Shown piece after piece: positions 7,399 to 14,386 of a stretch of DNA of 21,539 nucleotides. Numbering within the stretch: the first letter of the stretch is position 1; every line of letters starts with the position of its first letter. The position numbers and the translations under genes are program-made. The stretch covers positions 1-21,539 of the forward strand of contig DCFV01000116.1 in NCBI GenBank assembly GCA_002314435.1. The letters are read 5' to 3'. This DNA comes from Acidobacteriaceae bacterium UBA1795 (GTDB taxonomy: Bacteria > Acidobacteriota > Terriglobia > Terriglobales > Acidobacteriaceae). The notes beneath the pieces are model-generated. The model made no database searches, was not told where the DNA came from, and saw only the letters and a program-made list of their open reading frames with translations.

Positions 7399-8037
7399 TC
7401 AGCTGTCGAAGTCGAAGGGCAGCAGCGTCTGCGCTACCGGCTTGTAGCTCCGTCGATGCAGTGGCGTGGGGCCCAGGCGTGCCAGCGCGGCCATGTGTTC
7501 TGGTACCCCATAACCCTTATGATTCGCCAGGCCGTAGCCGGGGTATCGGCGGTCGAGTTCCACGATCAGTCGGTCGCGGTAAACCTTGGCCAGCACGCTG
7601 GCTGCTGCAATCGAAAAGCTCGTTGCGTCGCCCTTCACGACGGCCTGTTGCGCGCACGGCCAGTCGATTGTGTCCACGCCGTCGATGAGCAGGTAGTCCG
7701 GCGAGAGCGCCAACTGCTCCACGGCGCGGCGCATGGCCAGCAGAGAAGCCTGGCGGATGTTGATGCGGTCGATGGTCTCAACGTCCACCGCGGCGATGGC
7801 CCAGGAGACGGCGTTCGAGCGAATCTCCACATTCAGCACATTGCGCTTTTTCTCTGAAAGCTTCTTTGAGTCGGTGAGGCCCTGCAGGTGGCAGTCTCTC
7901 GGCAGAATGACGGCGGCTGCCACGACGGGGCCGAACACTGGCCCGCGTCCAACCTCGTCTACCCCGGCAATGCGCAGGGCGCCGGTCTTGCGCGCGGCGC
8001 GCTCCAGCCTCCAGCCACATACGGGGTCGTTCACCAT
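7399..8037 (-). CDS. rnhB: Ribonuclease HII
   Basis: A 212-residue RNase HII that cuts the RNA strand of RNA-DNA hybrids and removes single ribonucleotides from DNA. The family signature GVDEVGRGPVFGPV is at 25-38, with metal ligands Asp27 and Glu28; further acidic ligands are Asp119 (LLIDGVD) and probably Asp137 (VKGDA). LTDSKKLSEKKR and SIAAASVLAKVYRD are also typical. Position after rplS on the same strand is common in bacteria. Here a strong terminator stands between them, and no ribosome binding site precedes ATG 8037. A TATACT hexamer ends 6 nt before the ATG, so the gene may have its own leaderless promoter. Assignment is firm. Confidence 0.95.
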   Translation of the reverse strand: MVNDPVCGWRLERAARKTGALRIAGVDEVGRGPVFGPVVAAAVILPRDCHLQGLTDSKKLSEKKRNVLNVEIRSNAVSWAIAAVDVETIDRINIRQASLLAMRRAVEQLALSPDYLLIDGVDTIDWPCAQQAVVKGDATSFSIAAASVLAKVYRDRLIVELDRRYPGYGLANHKGYGVPEHMAALARLGPTPLHRRSYKPVAQTLLPFDFDS

Positions 8038-8043
8038 GAGTTC

Positions 8044-8049
8044 AGTATA
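8044..8049 (-). promoter_or_regulatory. Candidate -10 box of a leaderless rnhB promoter
   Basis: Read on the minus strand, TATACT (5 of 6 matches to TATAAT) ends six bases before the A of the rnhB ATG, which puts the expected transcription start on the start codon itself. No convincing -35 box is visible because that position falls inside the rplS terminator stem. Confidence 0.4.
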
Positions 8050-8050
8050 G

Positions 8051-8087
8051 AAAATACAAAGCCCCCGGCTGCGGGAACCGGGGGCTT
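8051..8087 (-). terminator. Intrinsic terminator after rplS
   Basis: AAGCCCCCGG (8059-8068) and CCGGGGGCTT (8078-8087) form a perfect 10-bp GC-rich stem with a 9-nt loop. On the minus strand it is followed at once by TTTGTATTTT. It lies 22 bp after the rplS stop and only 21 bp before the rnhB start, so it should cut most rplS transcription off from rnhB. Confidence 0.85.
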
Positions 8088-8109
8088 GGGTGTAAACGTG
8101 CGTGCAGGC

Positions 8110-8475
8110 TTACGCCTTCGCGGTGACGCGATCCACTTCCTTCAGACGGGCAGCCTTACCGCGCAGTCCACGGATGTAGAACAGCTTGGCACGGCGAACC
8201 TTGTAGCTGCGGATCTTCTCAACCTTGTCGACTACCTTGGAGTTGAAGGGGAAGATGCGCTCCACACCCTGTCCGAAGCTCATTTTGCGGACGGTGAAGG
8301 TGCCCTGGGGGCCGCGGTTGATGGCAATGACCAGGCCTTCGAAAGCCTGCAGGCGCTCTTTATCGCCTTCCTTGATCTTCACCTGGACGCGAATCTGGTC
8401 GCCCGGGACAAAATCTGGCAGATCGGTGCGCTTCAGCTTGTCGGCCAGGCGCTGCATAACTGGATGAATTGACAT
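8110..8475 (-). CDS. rplS: 50S ribosomal protein L19
   Basis: A 121-residue L19, a 50S subunit protein located at the 30S-50S interface. Visible family features: FVPGDQIRVQVKIKEGDKER, then the RLQAFEGLVIAINRG strand, the TFTVRKMSFGQGVERIFPFNS block and a basic C-terminus (KVRRAKLFYIRGLRGKAARLKE). Length is normal. AGGAAG lies five bases before ATG 8475. In many bacteria rplS directly follows trmD. Here ICMT-like, DinB-like and hypothetical genes lie between them, two of these on the other strand, so rplS must use its own promoter in the 98 bp shared with the divergent gene at 8574. Confidence 0.97.
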   Translation of the reverse strand: MSIHPVMQRLADKLKRTDLPDFVPGDQIRVQVKIKEGDKERLQAFEGLVIAINRGPQGTFTVRKMSFGQGVERIFPFNSKVVDKVEKIRSYKVRRAKLFYIRGLRGKAARLKEVDRVTAKA

Positions 8476-8573
8476 GGTTTCTTCCTGCGTTGAACTCAGA
8501 ATTCTTAGTTTACCAGAGATTCGGGAGCACGCATAGTCTGCACCCTTTCTGGCTGTGATACATTTTCGCCATC

Positions 8574-9413
8574 ATGCTGAAACGTTTGGCGATACTCGCA
8601 ATCGCCGCATTCACAGTGATCAGTGTGCCCGGTCAGCCAAATAAGGCTGCCAATACAAACCTGCACCCAACAAATCGAGAGAATGCGGCTGGAGTGGAAC
8701 CCGCGTCAGAACAACAGAACGAAGCCGCTGCATATAAGGGCAAATCCGGTTCCAACACGCCAGGGTGGTACAAAGCCCTCGAAACGCCCGATTGGTGGCT
8801 GGTGATCTTGGGATTCGGCACATTGGTGGTAGTTGGATGCCAAACGAGAATATTGGCGAGTTCAGTCAAAGCCGCTCAGACTGCCGCCGATGCTGCCAAG
8901 GAATCAGCCTTGGCAGCTATGGGGATTTCCGTTCCATGGTTGGGATTGTGCGAGTTCTCTTTTGTCGTCGATAAGGGCCGGGAGAATCCAATTCTCTTTT
9001 ATGGATATCCGTTTCCAACGCTTGTTTTGAAGAATTTCGGACAAAGCCCAGCACTTTTGAAGCAATACGGAGCCTATCTTAGATGGGACCACGATCCAGA
9101 AATTCCCGAAGCACGCACCTTTGATGAAGGAACGATCATTGAGCCGGGAGGAGCACTCAGAATGGAGCAATATCAGCTCAGCATTGGGCTGTTGCCAGAC
9201 GAGAGGATTGTTTCTGATCTCATCACAGGAAAGAGAATCCTCGGCTTCTCTTTTTGGGTGACCTACGGAGATGTATTTGGCTCTCCGATCAAACGGTTTG
9301 AATTTGAGAGATACCTGATCGAGTATGACCCTGATCCTAGCAAAATGGCGGTGGCTGACCGCGAAAATGCCAGAGACTTCATTGAAGAAAGTAAAGAAGG
9401 AGAAGGCGAGTAA
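8574..9413 (+). CDS. Hypothetical membrane-anchored protein
   Basis: A 279-residue protein I do not recognise by function. The N-terminus (MLKRLAILAIAAFTVISVPG) looks like a signal sequence or first membrane helix, followed by a Gln/Asn-rich linker and a second hydrophobic helix at about 75-90 (WWLVILGFGTLVVVGC). An Ala-rich stretch with SVKAAQTAADAAKES follows, then a C-terminal domain with VLKNFGQSPA (151-160). This layout (helix, short Ala-rich coil, N.GxSPA motif) recurs in uncharacterised proteins of accessory regions. The gene is visibly more AT-rich than its neighbours and sits between trmD and rplS, so acquisition by transfer is plausible. No ribosome binding site is seen; TACATT ends 9 nt before ATG 8574, suggesting a leaderless start. 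Confidence 0.72.
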   Translation: MLKRLAILAIAAFTVISVPGQPNKAANTNLHPTNRENAAGVEPASEQQNEAAAYKGKSGSNTPGWYKALETPDWWLVILGFGTLVVVGCQTRILASSVKAAQTAADAAKESALAAMGISVPWLGLCEFSFVVDKGRENPILFYGYPFPTLVLKNFGQSPALLKQYGAYLRWDHDPEIPEARTFDEGTIIEPGGALRMEQYQLSIGLLPDERIVSDLITGKRILGFSFWVTYGDVFGSPIKRFEFERYLIEYDPDPSKMAVADRENARDFIEESKEGEGE

Positions 9414-9472
9414 CAGCGCCCAAAGCCAAATCAGGACACTACCCACCTGTGGATGCTTTATAGTGGCCGATT

Positions 9473-9942
9473 ATGGACGAGAAGCGCGCCTTCCTGCGGC
9501 ATACCCTGGCCACTGTGGCCTATCCGCGCTACGCGCGCGCTTGAAAACAGCGACGAGGCATTTGCAGCGTTTGCCGGGGCGGGGCGGCGCCCCGATCAGA
9601 TCCTCGCCCACATGGGCGACCTGTTCGACTGGGCGCTAAGTATGGCGAAAGGCCAGCCTGCCTGGCACAACTCGACGCCCCTTAGCTGGACGCTCGAGCG
9701 GCAGCGCTTCTTTGCCGCGCTGGCCGCCTTTGACGATTACCTGACCTCGGATGCGCCGCTTGAGGCCCCCGTTGAACGACTCTTCCAGGGCCCGGTGGCC
9801 GATGCGCTCACGCATGTGGGCCAGCTGGCCTTGCTGCGTCGTTTGGCTGGCGCCCCCTGTACGGGGCGAGAACTTTTTCGTGGCGGAGATCGCCTGCGGC
9901 TGCGTGAGACCCGAGCAGCCCGCGCCGGTCAAGCCCTTCTGA
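9473..9942 (+). pseudogene. DinB-family protein, two single-base frameshifts
   Basis: Reading from ATG 9473 gives MDEKRAFLRHTLATVAY and then a TGA at 9542-9544. The rest of the protein continues in another frame (RATRALENSDEAF...RRPDQILAHMGDLFDWAL...), then changes frame again in a run of five C at 9853-9857 to end GENFFVAEIACGCVRPEQ...KPF with TGA 9940-9942. Deleting one C at 9524-9525 and one C in 9853-9857 restores a continuous protein of 155 residues. The ILAHMGDLFDWAL and VGQLALLRRLAGAPVRGENF segments fit the four-helix DinB/YfiT-like metalloenzyme superfamily, often thiol-dependent transferases. Both changes are single C insertions at C runs, so an assembly error is as likely as true decay. 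TATAGT ends 8 nt before the ATG and there is no ribosome binding site. Confidence 0.8.
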
Positions 9943-9954
9943 AAGCAAGTGCTC

Positions 9955-10521
9955 TCAGAACCGGAAGAACGCGTGGCTGCGTGCCTGATACTCGATGTAT
10001 TCATCCTGGAAGTATCGTTCCAGCAGTTTCTCTTCGGCGCGGGCGCGGATTTCAATGCCAAACAGGTTGAGAATGGCGCCGGCGACGAAGAAGGGCCACC
10101 AGGTGTAGGCAAAGCCTGTGGCCACCACCATGCCCAGCAGAGACGCATAAATTGGGTGCCGAATCCCGAAATAGGGGCCAGTCTGGATCAATTGCTGGTC
10201 CACGTTCAGGACAGCTCCGGCGTGCCAGTTGCGCCCCAGATATCGCCGTGCTCTCCAAACCAGCCCCACGGAAAGCGGCGCGATGATCATGGCAGGTACG
10301 ACGGTGTAGACGGGACTGTGATAACCCTGCGGCCGGAAAGGCACAGCGAGACAGGCCACCCCAAGCACATTCATTGCAATGCCCAACCAGGCTCCGGGCG
10401 CGCTGAAAGCCTGGACCGGTTTCGGCCCCTTACCCCGCGTGCGTGCGGACGCGAGCAGCCAGGCAAACCAGCAGAGCGCCAACTCAGCCCATGCTCCGAG
10501 TTGCAATGAATATTGATTCAT
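9955..10521 (-). CDS. Isoprenylcysteine carboxyl methyltransferase (ICMT)-like membrane protein
   Basis: A 188-residue integral membrane protein with about five hydrophobic segments. GPYFGIRHPIYAS (115-127) and the following membrane helix, then RARAEEKLLERYF (159-171), form the S-adenosylmethionine-binding signature of the ICMT/phospholipid methyltransferase family. Bacterial members methylate small or lipid substrates that are mostly unknown; a prenylcysteine substrate is not implied. The ATG at 10521 is three bases after the trmD stop, with GGAAGAAG inside the trmD 3' end as ribosome binding site, so the two genes are almost certainly cotranscribed and coupled. It converges with the DinB pseudogene, leaving 12 bp between them. 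The coupling to trmD is unusual and functionally unexplained. Confidence 0.85.
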   Translation of the reverse strand: MNQYSLQLGAWAELALCWFAWLLASARTRGKGPKPVQAFSAPGAWLGIAMNVLGVACLAVPFRPQGYHSPVYTVVPAMIIAPLSVGLVWRARRYLGRNWHAGAVLNVDQQLIQTGPYFGIRHPIYASLLGMVVATGFAYTWWPFFVAGAILNLFGIEIRARAEEKLLERYFQDEYIEYQARSHAFFRF

Positions 10522-10524
10522 CTG

Positions 10525-11340
10525 TTAATACTTCTTCCAGCCTATCGAATCCAGTATCCTTTTGTCCTCATCGGTCAGTGCAGCCCTCTCCAGAAGGTCG
10601 GGACGGTTGGCCATCGTCTTACGCAGCTGCTGTTCGCGCCGCCAGCGGCGGATGGCCGAATGGTCGCCGTTGAGAAGCACCGGAGGCGCTGCCACCCCGC
10701 CAAACTCCACGGGCCGCGTGTAATGCGGATAGTCGAGCAGGCCGCCCGCGCCGTGCTGCGAGCGTGGCACACCGGCTTCATCGGTTGCGATCTCAGCATC
10801 GGGCACGCCAAAGCTTTCAAATTCGCCGGAGGCCTCGTTACCGAGAACGCCGGGCACCAGTCGCATGACGGCATCGACGACGACGGCTGCGGCCAGCTCG
10901 CCGCCGCTCAACACATAGTCCCCGATGGATAGTTCCATGTCGCAGTAGAGCTGATTGATGCGCTCATCCACACCCTCGTAGCGTCCGCACAGCAGCACCA
11001 CGCGGTCTACGGCAGTTAACTGGCGCGCCACGGACTGCGAAAACGGAATGCCCTGGGCGGAGAGCAGAATCACACGAGTGCCGTCCTCGGGCGCGCGCCG
11101 GGCACAGGGCGCAATTCCCAGAGATTCCATCGCCTCGGCCAGCGGCTCGGGCTTCAGCACCATGCCTTCGCCTCCGCCAAAAGGGCGATCGTCCACGGTG
11201 CGGTGCCGGTCGTGGGTAAAGGCGCGCAGGTCGTACAGGTTCACCGTCACGCGTCCCTCGGCCTGTGCGCGGCGGACAATGCCGTGCTCGAAGATGCCGC
11301 TGAAGAGGCCCGGAAAAATGGTGACGATGTCGAAGCGCAT
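10525..11340 (-). CDS. trmD: tRNA (guanine-N1-)-methyltransferase TrmD
   Basis: A 271-residue SPOUT enzyme that methylates G37 of tRNAs, preventing +1 frameshifting. It starts MRFDIVTIFPGLF and carries DDRPFGGGEGMVLKPEP (50-66), the knot segments LLSAQG (92-97), LLCGRYEGVDERI (116-128) and IGDYVLSGGELA (139-150), and the C-terminal tRNA-binding LLDYPHYTRP (201-210). Between the catalytic domain (ESF, 175-177) and this last motif lies a linker, about 178-200, longer than the few residues in the E. coli enzyme. The linker is where the substrate G37 pocket is gated in known structures, so the extension is of interest. It starts 76 bp from the divergent DUF2157 gene rather than directly after rimM. 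The ICMT-like gene follows after 3 bp. Confidence 0.97.
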   Translation of the reverse strand: MRFDIVTIFPGLFSGIFEHGIVRRAQAEGRVTVNLYDLRAFTHDRHRTVDDRPFGGGEGMVLKPEPLAEAMESLGIAPCARRAPEDGTRVILLSAQGIPFSQSVARQLTAVDRVVLLCGRYEGVDERINQLYCDMELSIGDYVLSGGELAAAVVVDAVMRLVPGVLGNEASGEFESFGVPDAEIATDEAGVPRSQHGAGGLLDYPHYTRPVEFGGVAAPPVLLNGDHSAIRRWRREQQLRKTMANRPDLLERAALTDEDKRILDSIGWKKY

Positions 11341-11416
11341 ACCCGTTACTACTGATGATATAAGCAGATCTCACTGCGCGGTCGCTCCCGGTGTGCTTTA
11401 CTGTTGGGCAATTGCT

Positions 11417-12568
11417 ATGGCGGATCTTGAATCGCTTCTGAATCGATGGCAGACGGCAGATGTGCTCGACGGCCGGACGGTCGAGCGCATCCGGCAGTGG
11501 GAACTGGAGCAGAAACGTCCGGCGGGCCTTCGCTGGCAGGGTATGGTGGCGCTCATTCTGGGCGCGCTGCTGTTGGCATCCGGCGTGGTGCTTTTTGTCT
11601 CCGCGCATTGGGATGAGTTGGGTCCGGCGGCGCGGCTGGCCCTGGTCTTCGGCATGGTGGCCGTGTTTCACGTGGGCGGCGGTGCGGTGCGGGATACGTA
11701 TCACGGTATGTCCACCGCGCTGCACGCCGTGGGCACCGTCTCCATCGGTGCTGCCATCGCCCTGGTGGGGCAGATCTTCCACATCGAGGAGCACTGGCCG
11801 GCGGCGATTGGGCTGTGGGCCGTGGCCGCGCTAGCTGGCTGGGTGTTGCTGCGTGACGAGGCGCAGGAGACACTCGGACTTCTCTTGTTTCCGGCGTGGC
11901 TGTTTTCTGAGATTGCGTACGCAACAGATCTCCATGCGGGGCAGGGAGCTTACCTGGGCCGCTTTCTCTTCGTCTGGGGCGTGCTTTACCTCACGCTCTT
12001 TCTCGGGTCCGAGCGCAAGGCGGCGCAGGGAATCCTGTTTGCGGCTGGAGCTATTGCGGTTGTAGTGGGCACCGGCAGCATGCGTACAGACGGCTGGGGA
12101 TGGAGCAGTAGCTGGTCGATGACGCCCTGGACCATCACCTGGTCCTGGGGAGTGATTGCCGCACTGCCGCTACTGATGGGATTGCTGCGCTTCCGCCGCA
12201 GTCTCGTGCCGATGGGGACGGCCGTGGGCTGTGCCTTCGTGCTGCCGATGTGCGGGCAGCTGGGGGCGGGAAGCCTGCTGGCGCATGTGCTGGCGGCGGG
12301 GTTTGCGGTCTTTCTTATCTGGTGGGGTGTGCGGCAGGCGAGCCGTGCGCTGGTCAACTTTGGCATCCTGGGCTTTGCGCTGGCCGTGGTGTGGTTCTAC
12401 TTCAGCGACATCTTCGACAAGGTGGGCCGCTCGCTGGGACTCATCGGCATGGGCGCGTTGTTCCTCGCCGGAGGATGGGCGCTGGAGCGTATGCGTCGTA
12501 TGCTGCTGGCCGGGATGGACGCACCCGCACCGGCCTCTGCCGCAGCAGAACGGGAGTGGAAGCAATGA
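11417..12568 (+). CDS. DUF2157 domain membrane protein
   Basis: A 383-residue polytopic membrane protein. The N-terminal soluble part (MADLESLLNRWQTADVLDGR, then TVERIRQWE) matches the DUF2157 start, where a short helical region precedes about ten membrane helices; the first is near 43-63 (MVALILGALLLASGVVLF), followed by SAHWDELGPAARLALVFG. ATG 11417 is used because it gives this N-terminus and is followed by no earlier family-like sequence; upstream the frame runs into trmD's antisense. The stop overlaps the ATG of the next gene (ATGA at 12565-12568). DUF2157 proteins are commonly encoded with GDYXXLXY proteins, as here. The function of the pair is unknown; an envelope role is inferred. The pair splits trmD from rimM. 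Confidence 0.87.
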   Translation: MADLESLLNRWQTADVLDGRTVERIRQWELEQKRPAGLRWQGMVALILGALLLASGVVLFVSAHWDELGPAARLALVFGMVAVFHVGGGAVRDTYHGMSTALHAVGTVSIGAAIALVGQIFHIEEHWPAAIGLWAVAALAGWVLLRDEAQETLGLLLFPAWLFSEIAYATDLHAGQGAYLGRFLFVWGVLYLTLFLGSERKAAQGILFAAGAIAVVVGTGSMRTDGWGWSSSWSMTPWTITWSWGVIAALPLLMGLLRFRRSLVPMGTAVGCAFVLPMCGQLGAGSLLAHVLAAGFAVFLIWWGVRQASRALVNFGILGFALAVVWFYFSDIFDKVGRSLGLIGMGALFLAGGWALERMRRMLLAGMDAPAPASAAAEREWKQ

Positions 12569-13164
12569 AGATCGCCGGCCTCAAGCTCTCTGCTGCTTCA
12601 TTCCTTGTGCTGCTTATCCAGCTGGCGCTTGTTTCATCCATCGCTGCGAAATATGCCTGGCAGCGTGCCCGTTGTCCACGGGTGTGGACCCGTGCGTCCA
12701 TGTACGACCCCGCGCTGGTGATGCGTGGTCGCTACCTGAGCATGCAGCTCACCGTGGACGGCTGCCAAAGCACGCTCAACACAGGCAAAGAGGCGGAGTT
12801 CTATCGAGACCAGGGCGGCGTGCCGCGGGGCGGGCGGTTTGCCGTGGCCGGTCCGCAATTTGTGGAGTTTCCCGCCACCCTCGCCGTTAAGGACAACCGA
12901 CTGATCGCGGTGCGCGTATCTCGCAGCGAAGAGACGCCCGCGGGGCTGCGCGTGTGGGCACGGCAAGGCGCCAGTTGCGACCAGATGACGCTACGCGAGC
13001 CGGTTAACTTCTACATCGCCGAGCATGCGCAAAGTCCGCTGCCGGTGGCCGGGGGGCAGGAGTTGTGGGTAGAGGTGACGGTGCCACCCAAGGGCCCGCC
13101 GCGGCCCATTCAGCTTGCGCTGAAGGAAGCCGACGGAGCATGGAAGCCGCTGGCGTTTCAGTAA
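12565..13164 (+). CDS. GDYXXLXY-domain protein, partner of DUF2157
   Basis: A 199-residue protein with one N-terminal membrane helix (about 9-29) and an extracytoplasmic domain. The family is named for a GDYxxLxY motif after the helix; here MRGRYLSMQL (53-62) occupies that place, with Arg for Asp and Leu for the last Tyr, so the motif is diverged. RVWTRASMYDPALVMRG just before it is also family-like (DP..L.RG). Translation is coupled to the DUF2157 gene through an ATGA overlap, so the two proteins are likely made in fixed ratio and act together. It converges with rimM; 83 bp separate the stops, with only an imperfect hairpin at 13222-13241. No biochemical role is known for this family. Confidence 0.78.
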   Translation: MKIAGLKLSAASFLVLLIQLALVSSIAAKYAWQRARCPRVWTRASMYDPALVMRGRYLSMQLTVDGCQSTLNTGKEAEFYRDQGGVPRGGRFAVAGPQFVEFPATLAVKDNRLIAVRVSRSEETPAGLRVWARQGASCDQMTLREPVNFYIAEHAQSPLPVAGGQELWVEVTVPPKGPPRPIQLALKEADGAWKPLAFQ

Positions 13165-13247
13165 GCACTGCGTGGGGCGTGCTATTTTGACGCGGCTCGC
13201 GGCAATCGTCAGAGATTTGGACACGGCGTTTACAAACCGTGCATCTA

Positions 13248-13799
13248 CTAGGAGTTCAGATCGACAAGCCCTTCGGGAAGAGCCATTTCCACGCGCTTGT
13301 TCTCAATGTCCAGTTTGCGCAGGTAGCTCTTGGCGTAGGGTACAAGCACCTCGCCGCGCGTGCTGCGCACAATGAGCAGCGGTGCGGGGCCGGCGTCGCG
13401 GTACACGTCGTAGATGGTGCCCACCGATACCGGCTCGGCCCCTGCCACATCAATGAGCGCGCAGCCGATCAGGTCGCCGATGTAGGCTTCACCCTCGGCC
13501 AGCTGAACGCGCTGTTCGCGGGGAATGGCCACGCCCAGGCCAGCCAGCGTTTCGGCTGCAGAGATCGAGTCTACCCCGGCAAAGTGCAGAACCACACCGC
13601 CCTTGTGCAGCCAGTGGGCGATGAGTTCCACCTCGCGTGGTGCTTGATCTGCAGGCGCAACTTCGCGCAGCAGCCAGAGCCGCTTGCGTTCGGCAAATTT
13701 CTCAGGGAAATCGGTCAGAATATCGGCAAAGACTTCGCCTCGGCGTCCCTGTGGGCGGCGAATCCGCGCGAGCCAGGTCCAGGGCTCCCGTTCCGTCAT
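13248..13799 (-). CDS. rimM: 16S rRNA processing protein RimM
   Basis: A 183-residue RimM, the assembly factor that binds S19 and helps mature the 30S head. It has an N-terminal beta-barrel (WTWLARIRRPQGRRGEVFAD, near 8-27, with the GxxGxxGEV-like motif) and a C-terminal PRC-barrel domain (IGDLIGCALID..., GTIYDVYRDAG..PLLIV, VLVPYAKSYL). Start ATG 13799 is chosen because GGAG lies six bases upstream and the protein then begins near the first barrel strand; an ATG at 13865 would overlap khpA by 23 bp. It follows khpA after 43 bp on the same strand. Normally trmD comes next; here the gene is followed by a convergent pair instead. Confidence 0.92.
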   Translation of the reverse strand: MTEREPWTWLARIRRPQGRRGEVFADILTDFPEKFAERKRLWLLREVAPADQAPREVELIAHWLHKGGVVLHFAGVDSISAAETLAGLGVAIPREQRVQLAEGEAYIGDLIGCALIDVAGAEPVSVGTIYDVYRDAGPAPLLIVRSTRGEVLVPYAKSYLRKLDIENKRVEMALPEGLVDLNS

Positions 13800-13842
13800 T
13801 GCCAACTCCGCCAGGCCCCAAGCCGACTGTGTGCCGCAATCG

Positions 13843-14112
13843 TCAGGACTTGTCGTCCTCTTCAAGGATGTCGAGCGTGTAGCGATGGTGCAGCTTCATG
13901 CTTACGGCTCCCAGAATCGTACGCACAGAGCGTGCCGTACGCCCTTGCTTTCCAATCACCTTGCCCACATCCTGCGGTGCCACCCGCAGTTTGAGGACGG
14001 TGTTTTCTTCGCGGCCCACGGCTTGTACTTCCACTGCGTCCGGCTGATCCACTAGGGCCCGCGCAATCTCCCGAACCAGCTCTTCGACTGCAACCATATC
14101 GTGTTGGGTCAT
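13843..14112 (-). CDS. khpA: KH-domain RNA-binding protein (KhpA/YlqC)
   Basis: An 89-residue single-KH protein. After VEELVREIARALVDQPDAV the RNA-binding loop GKVIGKQGRTARSVRTIL (50-67, GxxG within IGKQGR) is intact. In other bacteria KhpA pairs with KhpB/Jag and binds many RNAs, affecting cell division and ribosome-related genes. Its place between rpsP and rimM is the classic order. AGAGG lies about seven bases before ATG 14112; an internal ATG at 14097 is possible. A 262-bp gap to rpsP contains two consecutive hairpins, so expression may be set apart from rpsP. Confidence 0.92.
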   Translation of the reverse strand: MTQHDMVAVEELVREIARALVDQPDAVEVQAVGREENTVLKLRVAPQDVGKVIGKQGRTARSVRTILGAVSMKLHHRYTLDILEEDDKS

Positions 14113-14132
14113 GTACTTGCCTCTGACCGTCT

Positions 14133-14185
14133 GCGTCCAAAATCGTTCCGTTTGGATGCGTGCGCGAATGGTAGCACACCATTCG
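14133..14185 (-). promoter_or_regulatory. Two consecutive hairpins in the khpA leader
   Basis: CGAATGGT (14165-14172) and ACCATTCG (14178-14185) form a perfect 8-bp stem with a 5-nt loop. Next to it GCGTCCAAA (14133-14141) and TTTGGATGC (14151-14159) form a 9-bp stem with one mismatch on the minus strand and a 9-nt loop. Both lie in the 262 bp between rpsP and khpA, ending 20 bp before the khpA start. Neither is followed by a T-run, so attenuation, RNA processing or protein binding are more likely than simple termination. The rest of the gap shows nothing clear. Confidence 0.4.
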
Positions 14186-14365
14186 GCCGCCGTCAGCAGT
14201 TGATTGCGCGCGACAGCGCGTTACAAGTGTCTACCAAGGAAGCAGGGAATTCGGGGACGAAGACGCCCTGTGAACTGCTTTTCACCTTTCGGCGGATGCA
14301 AGGGTGCATTCTCCGGGGGAGAAGAATACACTCCACCGTGATGCCTTCGCGTGGAACGGGGTGCT

Positions 14366-14386
14366 GCGGCGGGTTTAGACCGCCGC
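14366..14386 (-). other. Hairpin over the rpsP stop codon
   Basis: GCGGCGG (14366-14372) and CCGCCGC (14380-14386) form a perfect 7-bp stem whose loop contains the rpsP TAA. No T-run follows. It could slow ribosome or RNase passage at the end of rpsP and so lower expression of khpA-rimM relative to S16; this role is an inference. Confidence 0.35.

Noticed and set aside
8476..9954. Insertion sequence or integrated element carrying the hypothetical and DinB genes
   Set aside because: No transposase or integrase, no terminal inverted repeats and no target duplication could be found at the edges.
11048..11416. N-terminal extension of the DUF2157 protein
   Set aside because: It is antisense to trmD; the DUF2157 domain begins right at ATG 11417.
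13222..13241. Bidirectional terminator between the GDYXXLXY gene and rimM
   Set aside because: The CACGG/CCGTG pairing leaves internal mismatches or a 2-nt loop and no T-run, so it is too weak to list.
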